This document shows, in pieces, positions 22,837-36,523 of a stretch of 64,000 nt of DNA. The number at the start of each line of letters is the position of its first letter. Position 1 is the stretch's first letter. The notes under the pieces are model-generated. The model searched no databases. It was not told the origin of the DNA and worked only from the letters and a program-made list of their open reading frames with translations. The stretch comes from Tetrahymena thermophila SB210 (Eukaryota; Ciliophora; Oligohymenophorea; Hymenostomatida; Tetrahymenidae): NCBI RefSeq assembly GCF_000189635.1, contig NW_002476302.1:186001-250000 (forward strand), in the 5' to 3' direction. The position numbers and the translations under genes were made by a program.

Positions 22837-25479
22837 TCAAAAAGAATGATCTATATTATTAAACTGATTACTTCTTATTTATTATGCTATGTAATTTATT
22901 TTTTTAGGAGAACATATAATATTTTCTCTCTGAAACGATGAGTTGATTCTTATTGCAGCACACTTCTTTAGATACAACTCTTTTTAAATCATGTGATCTT
23001 AGTAGTTGTTTCTATTGTTATATTCTTCCTAAAGGTACTTATCTCCTTTACTTATTTTTTCCTTTTAAATTTGATAAAATGACTGCATGGTTTTGTTAGC
23101 TTTATCTAAATTTGTTCTTGATATCTGCTATTTTAACTCTTCCAGCCTTCTTTTTCTTTAGGCTTCACTAGTTGACATCCTTGTTTGAAGTAGCTTTTTT
23201 GCTTCTTGTTTTACTTAATTCTCTTAAGTCTCTATATTTTGCATCCTTTCTTCAATTTCTTTTTATTTTTTTTCAAATTCTCTATTTATTTCGTTAATAT
23301 TTTGACTTCTCTATTTTTAAAGTTGCTTTAAGAATTTAGCGCTTTTACTATATTTACTGGCTATTTCTCCTGCTATCTACTCTTGGAGTTACTTTTAGTA
23401 TTCATATTATTTCAAAAGCACTTATGCTTTTTACTCGTTTTGAGTTTTTGTTTTTTCTTAAATTGCTTGCATCAAGCTCTCTCTTTTTTAATTTTTCATA
23501 TCTATGCTTTCATCCATTCGCTGAATCTCTTCTAACTTTTATTTCATCTCTTCATCTGCATTAATGGCACTTTATTCTCTCATTATTTGTTACTTTAATT
23601 ATGCCTACTTGTCTCTTTCAAATGACATGAGTTACTTAATTTCTTCTTTTTTTTGTTTAATATTTAAAAAATGCTCATCTTCCTATTATATTTTTTGGAT
23701 GATTTAAAATCTGCGATTGATGTCTTCTTCTTTCTACAATTAATGATAGTTTTTTTTCTCATCAATATAATTATTTCTGTCTTTGATCTTTTATAGTTTA
23801 TTTTATAGGTCTTCTTGTTTTCTTTAATTACATAAAATTTTCTTCTTCTTTAATGTCACTTGCAAATTCGATTACTCCTCTTCATATTTTAATGCTTCGT
23901 GTATTCTTAAATTAGTTAACCTTTCTTCAACGATTAACTTTTTTTTAATTTTCTTTTGGAAATCATCTTTGTTATATCTTGATTTTTATATTTAATTGAA
24001 TAAAGGCTTCACTTAATTAGAGTTCACTTGCTCTTTGTTACTTTAGATAATCTCACTTTTCTCATACATAGAACCGTCTAATTCTACTATTTTTTCATCT
24101 AAATTTCCTCCATTTTCTTTATTAATTTAAGAAGCATCTTTTGACTAATTCAAAATATTTGGAGTGAATAAAGAATTTCTAGATGTTTGATTTGCTTCTT
24201 ATTATTATTTAAGCTACTTTGTTATATTTGATTCATTATTAAGTACTTATTTTTAAGGTGAGTAAGATTAACCTGGTGATTTTATATTTTTAAAATTAGG
24301 ATCGCTATTCTTAAGTTTTTTAGATGAATCCATATTTTGGCTATTGTCAAATTAGGGATGGCTGCTTTACAATTTCAAGTCTTCTATAAAATGACTACCA
24401 TCACTGTTCATTACAATACTATTTATATAATCTGATTTATTTGCATCTGATTATTATATTTTTTTTACTCTACCTCGAGAGGAGCCTCCTCCTTTCTCTA
24501 TATCGAATTCGCGATAATATTTTGAATGAGTGAAATTCTAATAGAACTTCTCTATTTTATTTTAAGCCGATGCCTTATTTTTTTACTTTTTTTATTCAAA
24601 AATAATCCTATCTCTCTCTTGAATGATAGATTCTATTTTATAAAACCACTCATTTAGAGCTGTTAAGTATCTTCTCATTTGCATTTTAGTAGACTCTTAA
24701 ATATTGTAAAAATCACTAACTTATATCCAATTTTTCATATCTTCAACCCTTAAATCTAAATTTTTAATTGCCTCAAGGATAACAGGATCTTCAAGATTAA
24801 GCACTTGTTACGGTGAGAATCTGCTTAATTGTTATAATATCCACTCAGATTTATTTTTTCTATAAACATTCTAAGAGACTAAGTTATTCGCTTACTTCAT
24901 TTATTTGTTGGTCATTCTAAGCTCTGCCTAGTCTCTCATCAGCATATATTATTAAAGCTTTTATGTAGGAGATTGACTCTTACCTATTATCTTAGATTCC
25001 ACTTCTTCTGTGTATTTTTAAGATGTATTCTACTAGACTTATGCTAAAGTAGAATTATCTGTTATAGAACCTATTTTTTTGACCTGAGAATTAGCTAAAA
25101 CTTTACTCGCTTATGATTGTTATTATTTATAAATCTTTTCTGATTTCTTATCTTCATATTTATTCATAGATTGCCCTAAATTGATTCCACCATCTTTATT
25201 TTAGCTCTGGTTTTAATTTTAAGGTGAATTTGATCTTATTCTAAAATTGTTAAAAATGCGGATAGAATCTTTGACAGGCTTCTGCTCATCTCCTTATTTT
25301 TCTTTAAAAAAATTTTAAGCCGCCTTAAGTAAAATGTAATTTTAATTGAGGTTGTCAATCTCTTCTTTCGTATTTTCAGAATATATGTCTATTTTTTTAA
25401 TCACAGAATCGCTTTATTGATTTTCAATTATTGGTTCATTGTTTTATTAGTTTTCCAATTTGATAACTTTTAGAAGCAT
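22837..25479 (-). CDS. Large coiled-coil protein, function unknown
   Basis: Single uninterrupted frame of 880 residues, ATG at 25479-25477, TGA at 22839-22837. The first 200 residues are Gln/Asn/Ser-rich and probably disordered. A short better-ordered segment around residues 220-300 (e.g. NLEDPVILEAIKNLDLRVED and MQMRRYLTALNEWFYKIESI) looks helical. After about residue 490 the protein is an almost continuous Lys/Glu/Gln coiled coil (KKLIVEERLTNLRIHEALKY, EEIKQLMSFERDKQAQLKQQ) typical of ciliate cytoskeletal, basal-body or ciliary proteins. No catalytic motif is visible. It is transcribed divergently from the next gene with about 390 bp between start codons. Confidence 0.85.
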
Positions 25480-25865
25480 TTCATGTAATAAATTTGCATA
25501 TATTTTGTATAATTAATTAATTTGCTTAATTTCTTTATGAATTTAAAATCATAATACGCACTTTATTTATTTTATTAAAACATGGTAAAAAGTTTTTTCT
25601 AAAATAATTTATCACAGAAACTTTAAAAATATTATTTTATTAAAATTTATTTTTTTAATTTATTGAATAAACTGGAATTTTGTTTATAATTATATAAATA
25701 TTATTTATTTGATAAGACTTAACCACAACCGCTATTTAAAATATTTATTTAGAAATCAAATCATCTTTTATTATTTATTCATTGTATTTATTTTTGTTTC
25801 GTTAATAAAAAATTCAAAAATTTTAATTAGAAATATTTACTATCAAACAAAAAAAAGATTACTGG
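25480..25865. other. Short divergent intergenic region
   Basis: 386 bp between the start codons of two divergent genes, likely a shared promoter region. AT-rich without recognised motifs. Confidence 0.55.
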
Positions 25866-28144
25866 ATGAACACAACTGCTAATAATTACAATAGTTTAAA
25901 TAATAAAAATTACGCAGCACTTTATAGTCTAGCTGCAAATGCTTTAAATTAGAGTAAAAATGAAAGCAATTAAAAGGTTTAAAATTAACAGGAGCATACT
26001 GGTCCTCCATAGCTTACTAATTTAAATATAACGCCATATATTCCAAAAATCATAAGCAGACAAAATTATTAAGAATCTTCAAACATAGATTTGGATCAAA
26101 CAAAAAGTTAAGATAATTAAAAGCAGCATAAAAGAGTTAACACATATGATGGGAAATAAAATAATTAAATCTAAGAATAAAAGTACAATTACGATTATAT
26201 GAATATGGTAAACAACTCTAACCAGCAAAATTTTTCTAAGGACAGTTAGGCATAGTTACTGAATATAAACAAAAACAATCAATAATATTTATAATTACAA
26301 AATAATTATCAAAATTATAACCTCCCAGATACTATATAAAGTAGCAGAACTCCAGCATTTGTTTTTTCTAATTCAAGTTTAACTTCTCCTTAGTAGGGAT
26401 TCGGAGAAATTATTGATGTTTAAAAGAACGCTTAGCAATTTTAATCACCATAAGATGTAGAAGATTCGCAAAATAACAAAAATCAAATTAATTTTCAATC
26501 AAATAAACAAGATTTAAACTTAAGTGTAAAAAATATGTTTGTTAAAAATTTAAGTGGTTAATTTAATTTTAATTTAAAGGGATTAAAGACATAAAATTTA
26601 AATGACCAACTCAGCTAATAGGATCTTCAATTTATAAATATTAAATCACCTTAAAGCAACTAACAAAACATACTTTAATATCAGAATAACTCTATACAAT
26701 CTTTGCCTAATTCATATTACTTTAACTCCTAAGCCACAACTAAAAACTACTCTACTCCTAAGGAATAAAGTTAGCATATCCATTTTACTCCTTAGCAAGA
26801 AATATAAAGCATCCTAAAGTATAGTGAAGCTTAGACCAATAATAGCAGGTAAGAATTTGTTTAGTAAATAAAAAATTCTAATATTAAAAATTAAAAGGGT
26901 TGGACAAAACTATGTTCAGAGCTGCACAAATAGTCCAAGTACTCAAAAAAAATAAACTTAATCAAGTAAGAGGTAAGAAAAACCAATAAAATCATTGAAT
27001 GTTTCTCATCACAATTTAGAAGATTTTTAGCAATAATAATAAGAAGTTTTAAATGAATAATAGAGATAGCTAAACCAACAAATTAAAAAAATTTAATCTC
27101 TCTAAAATTCTTTTATTTAATTTAATGAAAATTAAAATGACAATTCTAATTAATCAATGCAATAAACATCTCGAATCATTTTTAATAACTAATTAAATCA
27201 GCTGCAAAGCTCTTACAGGAAAGAAGATTATCTAGGAAATTTATAAAGCAATGAAGTAACTTTAATTTTTTTTACAATTAGGCTAAGTAAATGTAACCAA
27301 TAATTATTTTAGAATAATTTTGATATAGAAGCAAATATTCAACAAATGAATGACATTTGGGCTAAGATATAAGTTGCTGTTAAAACAAAAATAATTAAGC
27401 AAGTAAATTAAATTTTCAAAATACTATTTTTTATTATTATTATATTTTTATAAAAGTAAAATTAAACAGAAGACACTAAAATTATTGATTAACTTAGGTA
27501 AATTAACAAAATTTAATCTTTATTTATTATTAATACATAATTATAATTAAAGCATAGCAAAGCAATAACTTTAAATATATGGATAAGAACTTAAGTTTAA
27601 AGAGTAATAGACTGAAAAGTACTAAAAAGAAAATGAGCAATTAAAATAATAAATTTAAAATTTAACAGACAAAATATCTTACTTAAGTGAGAACGTGAGT
27701 GGATTCTAATCTGAATAATTACAAATTATAAAATCATTATAAAATAAATTAATAGAAAAAGAAAATTTTATAGTTAATCTTTAGCTGCAACTAAAAAAGA
27801 AGCAAAAATTAGAATTAAATACATCTAGATCTGAAAGAGATAATGAAATTTTGCATTTAAAGTAGCTTTTGGTATAGAAAACAGATGTAATCACTGATTT
27901 AAAAATAAAAAACTAAATGCTTAAAGAAGAAATAGTACAGTTAGGATAAACTTAAGTGTAAAAAGAAAACTCCTATCCAGAGCAAGGTCAAATTAACTAG
28001 AAGAAAAAGTAAGTTATTAATATTATTTTATTTATTTCTTAAAATAAACAACAAAATAATAGGGAATATAGTCTTTTAAAGTAAAAGGTTAATCTTTTAG
28101 AAGAGGATATAAAAAGATTCAATGATGAAATTAATTTAAAATGA
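25866..28144 (+). CDS. Asn/Gln-rich protein with C-terminal coiled coil, function unknown
   Basis: Five exons in phase (25866-26848, 26898-27402, 27457-27497, 27553-28008, 28063-28144) give 688 residues, TGA at 28142-28144. The first 450 or so residues are Asn/Gln/Ser-rich and low-complexity. From about residue 500 the sequence becomes a charged coiled coil, e.g. KLIEKENFIVNLQLQLKKKQ and LKVNLLEEDIKRFNDEINLK-like ends. No family was recognised. The four introns are very short (49-55 bp). Confidence 0.8.
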
Positions 28145-28641
28145 TATTATTAATGTATCTAATTACTCTTTTTTAATCAAATAATTCACTAAATTAATTA
28201 TATTTCACCGAAATTTTGTAAATATTTTAAATACAAACAAAATTATTAAATTTTGATTTTTTCAATAAAAAAAAATTTCAAAAAATTTATTATTACCAAA
28301 AAAAAAAATGATAATTATTCGTTTTTTACTTTTTTATTTAAGTAAAATATATGAACTTATTTTATAAATTATTATTTTAAATTAAAACATAATTAATAGT
28401 AGAGCATTATAATTATTAAGTTAGTGGTTACATTTTGACTATAATTTTATTTTTTTTTATTTTAAATCAGAAAAATATATTTAGAAGAATTGATTGGCAT
28501 AATGTTTATCAATTTTATAAAATAAACACCATTAACAAATTTAAGTTATTTTAAAATGTCAATTAAATTAGAATTTAGTAAATTATTTTCTTTAACATTT
28601 ATTTTCATTAATAAATAAATAAACAAACATGCAAACACTAA
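28145..28641. other. Intergenic spacer between convergent genes
   Basis: About 500 bp of AT-rich spacer with A and T homopolymers; no gene seen. Confidence 0.7.
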
Positions 28642-29596
28642 TCAAAGGCTTGGATTTAAAAGCTTGCGGACTTGAGGTGAAAGTAGAGTAAAGTTAGGGA
28701 ATGTTAAAACTGCTCCTCCATCAACAATAATTGTTTATCCAGAAATGTAACTGGCTGCATCTGAAGCTAAGAACATAGCACATTCAGCAATATCGCTTTT
28801 CTTACCTAATCTATTTAAAGGAATAGTTTCCTTCATTGATATGCTTAAACCGCCTTCAGGAGTTAATTTTTCAAAGCCTGCAGTTCCATCAATAGCACCT
28901 GGGGCAATACCATTAACACGGATACCTTGGCTTCCTAATTCTACAGCTAAATGTCTAGTAATAGCATCAATAGCGGCTTTAGCAGCACCTGCATGAGTTT
29001 ATCTGTTAATTATAAAATAAATTTGTTGAAACAAATAACAAATTTTTTATTTAAATATTAAATCTAGAATTATATTAATATTAATCTTTTATTAAAGCTA
29101 AAAGTAAATATTGATCTTACAGAGCTACACCACAGACTTAAAGTGTAGAACTTATGTTAATAATACTTCCTCCTCTACCTTTCAAACATTTTGCATGTAC
29201 AACTTTAGTTACTAGGAAAGTTCCTTATAAATCAATTTCAATAACAGTTTTGAAGGCGTTTGCACTCATACTTTCAAATGGCACTAAGAAATTTCCTGCA
29301 GCTCCATTAATAAGGACATCTATTTTACCAACTTTCTCAATAAAATAATCAACTGCTTTTTCAATATCTTCTAACTTTCTAACGTCGCATGTAGTTCCAT
29401 ATATTTCAGATGATCCTGATTCTTTTTTTAAACTCTCAATAGCTGCTTAAATATTTGGAAGCTTTCTGCTCATGATGCAAACTCTAGCACCATACTTTAA
29501 AAAGCCTAAAGCAATACCATAGCAAATACCAGTAGCTCCACCTGTTATTAAAACAATTTTTCCTTTTAAAAATCCTGGCTTGAATGTGGCTTCCAT
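28642..29596 (-). CDS. 2,4-dienoyl-CoA reductase (peroxisomal DECR2-like SDR)
   Basis: NADPH-dependent short-chain dehydrogenase that reduces 2,4-dienoyl-CoA during beta-oxidation of unsaturated fatty acids. Exons 29596-29121 and 29002-28642 (intron 29003-29120) give 278 residues. Seen: cofactor-binding TGGATGI near residue 18, CDVRKLEDIEKAV, NGAAGNFLVPFESM (the NNAAGNF family signature), ISSTLQVCGVALQTHAGAAK, and RVNGIAPGAIDGT. As in other dienoyl-CoA reductases, the usual SDR catalytic Tyr of YxxxK is replaced (A at the Tyr position of HAGAAK), which separates it from generic SDRs. The C-terminus is NPSL, not a canonical PTS1 tripeptide, so peroxisomal targeting is uncertain. Confidence 0.93.
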
Positions 29597-30523
29597 ATCT
29601 TTTTATTTACTTATTTATTGATTTAAGTTATTATAAAATTTTGTTTCTACTATTTATTTATTTGTTAATTTATTTATTTATTTTAATTATTCGTTTAATG
29701 CTACTTTTGATGTAGTTTATATATTATTAAGAATAGGATTTTGGCAATTGAAATAGTGATATATATATTTATGACGATACTATCGCACTTTTAATTGCGA
29801 AATTTATGTCATCGTAATAGAGTCATTAGTATGTTACTAAAAAAGGAAGATTCTAATTGAAAAAAGAAAAAGAATATAGTTGAAAGAAGACCATTCAGGT
29901 ATTCAATTTACCTCACAAAATAATATCAACTAAACTTTTTAATTACTAATTTCATTTACATTAAAGCTAAATTTTACTTAACAGTTAAAAATATTTAAAT
30001 TAATAATTGTGAAAATTCATAATTTAATCATTTATTTAAAATTAGGTAATTATTAATTAAAAGATAAGAGTCTTTATTTTTAAAGGTAATATTTTTTTCA
30101 ATTACAAATTAAAGTATGCTTACTTAATAATAAAATAAAGTGTTGTATAAATAAATTCTTATTTTTTTTTATAAATTAAATTTTTAGATTTTATAACATT
30201 TTAAAAAAATTTTAAGTTTATTTTATATTTCAATAAAATAATTAATCAAAAATTACCCCAAAACAACTTCTAAATTATATAAAATAAATAAAGATATTAA
30301 AATATGTGTTTTATAAATCAAATTAATATAATTTAAGCATTATATTTATTATGTAATTAATTATCAATTTTTAATATTATTAAAAATTAATTTAATTAAT
30401 TTTTTTCTTTTTACGTTTTAAGAATTGATGAAGAATTTAATTATTATTAATTACTATTTATTTAATTATGGATTTTGAATATTATCAAAAATTAATTTAA
30501 TTTATTTTTTATATCTACAAAAT
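29597..30523. other. Intergenic spacer, 0.9 kb
   Basis: Very AT-rich spacer between two minus-strand genes; contains TTTATTTA runs near 29655-29690 and repeated AAAATTAATTTAATTAATTT-like blocks near 30375-30500. No gene seen. Confidence 0.7.
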
Positions 30524-31636
30524 TCAATTAAATTTATTATTAATTTTATTTACAATTTTATAGACTCTCTGTTCATAAAACTAATGTATTTAAAAATTAT
30601 TTGTATCTTTTAACGGATGCTTTAAGTTTTACTTTACATTAGAAATCCATTGTTAGGAGTTTAAAGATTTATTATTAAGATTTTATTAAGACATTTATTA
30701 AAGCATTCTTTTTGTTTAGTTTTCTTTATCTTCTTCATTAGTTTCTTTAGCATGATTTTTAATTGGTGTTTTTGTTTATTATTATCTATTTTATTTTTAC
30801 TTTTGATTATTTTCATTACTTTTTAAAAAATATTTTCTGTTTTATGAAGACCTCAACGAATCAAGTTTTTGCTGAGTAAAAGATTTTATATTTGGAGATT
30901 AATCTTTTTAACAATAATTTATTAGATTTTATTAAAATTAACTTTATCTACCTCTCTACTATACTAATTAAGCACTATTTTATATTTATTCTGTATTACC
31001 ACTAGCTTTTGAGTTAAAATTGGCTTAATTAGATTAAAATTTTTATTAATTTTTTATTTCTAATTACTACTCTTAGTTCTACTATAATATTTAAGAGTAT
31101 TTTTTCTTGCTAAAGAGGCTATCTCGAAATGCTTCTGAATCAGAATTTTAGAAAGATGCCAGATAATTATATTAAATTGCATCAGCTTCTTATTAGCTGA
31201 AATGATACGGTTGCTCGCATCTGTAGATATCATTTCCTGGTTAGCTTTGATTCATATTTTAGGGTATTTAAATTATATATCCTTGATCTAATTAGCTGTT
31301 CACTTTAATATATTAATTAAGTTTTTATAAATATTTTAAAATAATTTTACAATTTTTAGAACAAAGATTAATCTTTGTAAGGTAAATCTAATTTATTGAA
31401 AGCTAACTAGGTGTAGGCGTTTGGTTTTATTGATCTGGATAGAACTAAAAGTTTTAGTGAATATGTATTTTAGGACTGACTGGATCTTTAAAGCATTCCC
31501 TATTAAAACTTGGAGTCTGTTCGTTTAGATTAGTGAATTCAAAATATCTTTGAGTATCTAATCTAGGAGATTACAAAGTAAATTGTGAAGAATTAGTGAA
31601 AGCAGCTTCTAATATTGACTAACTAGATAAATTCAT
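30524..31636 (-). CDS. Gln/Asn-rich protein of unknown function
   Basis: Two exons, 31636-31351 and 31302-30524 (48-bp intron 31303-31350), give 354 residues with TGA at 30526-30524. The intron length is a multiple of three, so its removal is inferred from the GTAAAA...AAAG boundaries. The protein is dominated by Gln, Asn and Ser; more complex patches are FTNLNEQTPSFNRECFKDP near the start and EKTPIKNHAKETNEEDKEN-like charged sequence in the second half. No known domain seen. Confidence 0.7.
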
Positions 31637-31952
31637 TTTGGGCAATATTTATTATAGTTTTTACAATTATTAATTATATTTTTGTAAACTGTTTTGGTTT
31701 ATTAAATCTTTATTTAGTAATAAAATTTACTTATAAAATATTAAATGTTGGTTGAGATCAATAAATTATTTAATAAATTAATAAATAAATAACTAACTTA
31801 CTAATTTTAGTAATTTTTTGAGTAAAAAACATACAAATAAATTACATCTTAATTAATTTATAAATGATTGGTTATCTTAAACCTTTTAATAATTTACAAA
31901 ACACATATCCAATAAAAAATGTGTAATTCATAAAATTTCTTTTTTTTTTTTT
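31637..31952. other. Short intergenic spacer
   Basis: 316 bp AT-rich spacer between two minus-strand genes, with an 18-base T run near 31938-31953. Nothing else seen. Confidence 0.7.
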
Positions 31953-34900
31953 TCAATCAGCTTTCTTTTATTTAACATTTTAAATGTTAAAGTTAACATT
32001 ACTAACAGTTACTTATCCAGAGTTATCCTTTTTGAAACCTTTGATAATTCTTTCAACAGCCACTTAATTTCTTTTATTAATAATTAGAGCTTTTTCTGGC
32101 ACATCGGGAACTAATAAGCTGATAAAATATTTTATACTTAAAAATAAAATAAGAAGAGAAACGAAAGATATTAAAGGCTCATTTCCTGTCAAGTAGTCTC
32201 TATATTTTGAAGTATAAATTATAAGACCTATTTTTATTAATTAAATGTAAATTATTTTTTTTAAATTAAATATTTACCTGCATTACCAAAAGTCGAAATG
32301 AAACTAATTGCTTCGAGAATGACTAGCCAAGTACCTAAATTTTTTTAAAATTAATAAATTATTTTAATCTTAATAAATAAAATACCAATGTTTGAAGCAC
32401 CCTTTGGTATAGGCCTTTAATATAAGTAAATTAGTTTTATTTTATCAACTTGCAACTAGATAATGTTGTTTCCAAATGCTATAGCAAATGTAGGAGGAAA
32501 TGAAAGACCAAACAATGTTAAGAAACTAAATTTAACAATCAGTTGTAAATAATCTTGTACAGTTCCATCCAGATCATCGTTAGTTATATATGGATTCAAA
32601 AGTGACTAATCCTCTATTTCTTTATCAATTCTGGTAAAGGGATGTATTTCACCTCTAGATAACAACTTTTTTTTAAGTAACTTCATAGCATTTTATGTAG
32701 CAAAAGGTATGACTACTTCAAGTACCGTTTTTATGATCATAGTTAAGAAGATGGTAATAATATTCGCCTACAGAACATTAAAGCAATTTATTTCACCAGG
32801 AACTGTTGTTTTCACTGTTTTTCCATTAACCACCTAAGTTTATACTACTTAAGAAGCACATAAATTTAGACTGCTAAATGGAGGAATGCTGTTAAAAAAT
32901 GAGATCAAAATAAGCGAGTTGAAGGTATTGAAAAATTAAAACAAAAATAGCTTCGCAATATAAGAGTTTTCATATGAAGATAAAATTTTATGATTTTCGA
33001 TTTTATTCAAAAAGTTAGCAAAGACATTATAAATTTAGGTAAAAATAACAATCTAAAGTGAATTCATAACGTTAGTTGCTAAGATTGCATTTGAACCTAT
33101 AAACGCTGGAGGATTTGTTGTCCACTCTTATCTCAGATTAAATATGTTATACATAGTCAGTACGACCAAAAATATGATAAAAAAACTTCCAACCATGCCT
33201 GCACTTTTATAATTTAAAATAAATTGTTTATTTTTATTTTAACTTTAAGAATTTACAGCATAATCATTCTTCTTTTTACAGGTGAGAAGTACTTTTCATT
33301 TATTTTATCATTTACTATTGATCTTTAGTAAACACCAATAAATTCAGGTCTTTCAGCCTCATCTTCTTCAAATTTTTGTTAACCAAATTCAATAGTAAAT
33401 AAAATCTAATGAAATATTTTTAAAACAATTATTTACTGTAAATTTGGATAAAATGCAATTAAATTATTTAATTCATAATTAAAATTATGAGAAAATGTAA
33501 TATTTTTAAGAATTCATTAAAGTTTAAAAAAGATAATTTGAATAAAAAATTTAATCTTTGTAGTAGATAAATATTTTTTTTTATGAAAAGTTGTTTTATT
33601 GTTTAAAATAAATTTTAAAACTTACTTATTAGCGCTTCCAGAACTCAACAAAAAGTGTAGACCAAAGAATTATAAAGCAAGCAAAAAGTGTGTTTAGATA
33701 AAACTCAACAATATCACTAATGATAATAACTTTTAGAATATATATGATTATTCCTATAAAGGCTAGATATGATAAATGGAAAGTAAAAAATTAGACAAAC
33801 TTAAAATAGAGCGCCAACTTTTCACCAAAATAATCTCTTAAAGAATCAATTTGCACAACCCAAGGCTTTTTGATATCTAACTCATTTTCTTCAGCTACAC
33901 TATCAGCATCAAAATCAGCTCCTTCAGCCTCATCTTCCAATAATTTAAAAAACTTTCTTAATTCTTTTTCTGTTTCTGTTACTACATCATCGTCAACAAT
34001 ATTTGCCTAGATAAGTTTTTTAAACATAGGAGCTTTCTCATTACCTTTAAGCTAATAAGGATCATGAATGGCCATAAATGTCCTTAAATACAATTTGCTT
34101 TTTGATAAACCTTCTAAATTTATTTAATTTACTACCATTGAATAAGTAAGCTTTATTCTTTCCATATTCAAATACTTAGATCTGTTTTTTTTCTCGTTTA
34201 CTTCATATCTTCTCCATATAAATTAACCTTTTTCATTAGTTGTCTCAAAGTAGTCAACAAATGCAGAAATTGGACGAGTATCTAACCTGTTTACAATAAT
34301 CATTTTAATTCAATATTTTCAGACATATGTAAAAATATTTGATTACTAACCTATCCCATATGTTTTGCAAGACCTTTGTTTTACTGAGAGATCCATTAAT
34401 CAAGTGAAAAACTTCATTAGTATCACCAAGAGCTTTACGAAAAATTAACTTATAAAGAAATGCTTCATTTTAAGTAATTAAATCAAACTTTCTGAGTAAC
34501 TTTTCTTTTTAATCATTTTTTGCAATATTGTGCAGCTCTAACATTTTCTTTTAGAAATACATCAGATAATCTAGATAAACATAATAAGCTTCCCATTCCT
34601 CCCTTGAAGTATTTTCATCATCGTCATCTAATATTTCAGCCTTTTCGTTATCTCTGTTAATATTTAGCTTTTCAGACAAGTCATCCATAAATTTGTTAAC
34701 CTTTTTTTACAAATCAAAAAAAATAATTATTCAAAACTTAAATTAAAATTCTGAACAATAAATCATTATTTTTAAATTCAATTTTAAGATTCATTTTTTA
34801 ATTGAAAATTAAATTTATTTGAATTATTTATTTATTTACTTCACTCTTTCTTCAATCAAAATAAATTTAATTTAATAATTTATTTTAGAAGTTTTTAAAT

Positions 34901-36523
34901 CATGAATGAGTTTTTGACATAAAAAATTTCTTAGCATTATCAATTATTTATTGATAAATTAATTGAACTTATATTCATTTTAATATATTTTACCTTAATT
35001 TACTTTAGTGCCAAATTAGTCCAAAATAAATCGTTATTCCACTTTTTCACAACATCAAAGAGCATTTTTGTTCTATCTTCAATTCTACGAAAATTTCTTA
35101 ATGTTTGGGCTTTCTTAAATGTTGGCTCTTCATCTTTATTTGTAAAATGTTTGTCTTTCATAATTTCATTAACACAGCTCTATATTTACTTCTTAAGTCT
35201 TAAAGGACGATATCTAATATCACAAGGCTCTAAACTAAAAAGGTCAGAGTATCCTAATTCTAATTATTTAGTGATACGAGATTCTTTTGCTTCTTTATCA
35301 AAGTCTTTTTCGTTTCCTTTCAACACCATAAAAATGTCTTCACCAAACTCAGAAATAAAGCATCTAGTGTGAAAATTTACATTCCTAGTAAGCTTAGATT
35401 AGATTGTAAATCTAACAAGTGTTAAAAAATCCCTAGGTTAATCATTGCTGCAAAGCCATTCAGTTTAATAGAGTGGATCATCTGAATATTTTGTTAAAAA
35501 CCCACCTCCATACAGCTTTTTTTTTACATCTTTATTTTGATTAAAATGAAAATTATTTGTGAAATTAATGAATAAATAAATATAATAATTAATACCTTTA
35601 AATTAAATTTTTTCATTTAATGGAACTTCCATTAAGAGATCAGTTAAGTATTATTCTTCAATAAGATTAAATCCATTGAATTCACCTTCTTAGCTTAGTC
35701 TAGCTAATTTAAGCTTTGAAAATTCTTCTAAGTAGAGATCCCATTTTGTTTTATCTCTCTTTTTTTCTTTCTTATTTCCAATCTACTTTTCTTCATCATT
35801 AATATTAATATTCTCTTCATTTTAAGGATTTAAATTATTTTTTTATTTTTTACGATTCTTTTCTTTCACTAATTCCATCTGTTAAATTTATTATTTCCTC
35901 TTCATTTCCATTTCCTATTCTTTTTACTTTTGTTTCTGAGGATCAACTTTTTCTATATAATCATCTAGCATTAAAAATGAGTATAAAAACGCCTTTCTTT
36001 CTTAAATAAGCTGGGCAGATGAATAACCATTTTCAGAAAGTACTTTTAAAAAATTGTCATAAACGCTTTCTGCTTCAACAAATTTTATGTAGGGTGTCTT
36101 ACCAAAGCATTTTTCTTTATCTTCTCTATCAGGATTAAAGAATATAAGAACCAAATCTCCTAAATTAAAATCATTATAACTTCTCTGCATTTCTTCGAAC
36201 TCATGCTTGTTCAAAAAGTCATCAACTAATACTTTTTCTTCAACTTAAAAAACATAATTTTAAGTTTTTCTATCTGCAATATTATTTTGCATAAATCTCA
36301 TGTAATCAACAATCATTTTTATTTCCTGTTTTCTTCTTTCAAGCTTTTGCTTTGCTTGATTTTCTTCTTCATCTTTTTCACTTGTAAATTTTTTAGTTTA
36401 CTATCCCTTTTCCCCATCTTTTTTTTGTTCATCTTCTTCTTCCTCCTAATCACCTTTATCTTTATGGTTAGGATCTAACTTTTCTCTATATCTGATTTCA
36501 GAGTAATCGTATGTTGGAAACAT
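31953..36523 (-). CDS. Anoctamin/TMEM16-family membrane protein
   Basis: Multi-span membrane protein of the TMEM16 family (ion channel or lipid scramblase). ATG at 36523-36521, TGA at 31955-31953, with about ten introns (for example 35530-35595 and a long one near 34705-34995). The first 700 or so residues are cytosolic and charged. The anoctamin entry signature is RDYFGEKLALYFKFVQFFTF, followed by a first span and LWSTLFVEFWKR (about 33840-33630). Then come FEEDEAERPEFIGVYQRSIV, IYNVFANFLNKIENHKILSS and AKLFLFQFFNTFNSLILISF. The tail has LIVKFSFLTLFGLSFPPTFA, IYLYQRPIPKGASNIGTW and VPDVPEKALIINKRNQVAVE. These match the anoctamin core in order. Acidic residues that normally bind Ca2+ are partly replaced (see finding). 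Whether it is a channel or scramblase cannot be read from sequence. Confidence 0.92.
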
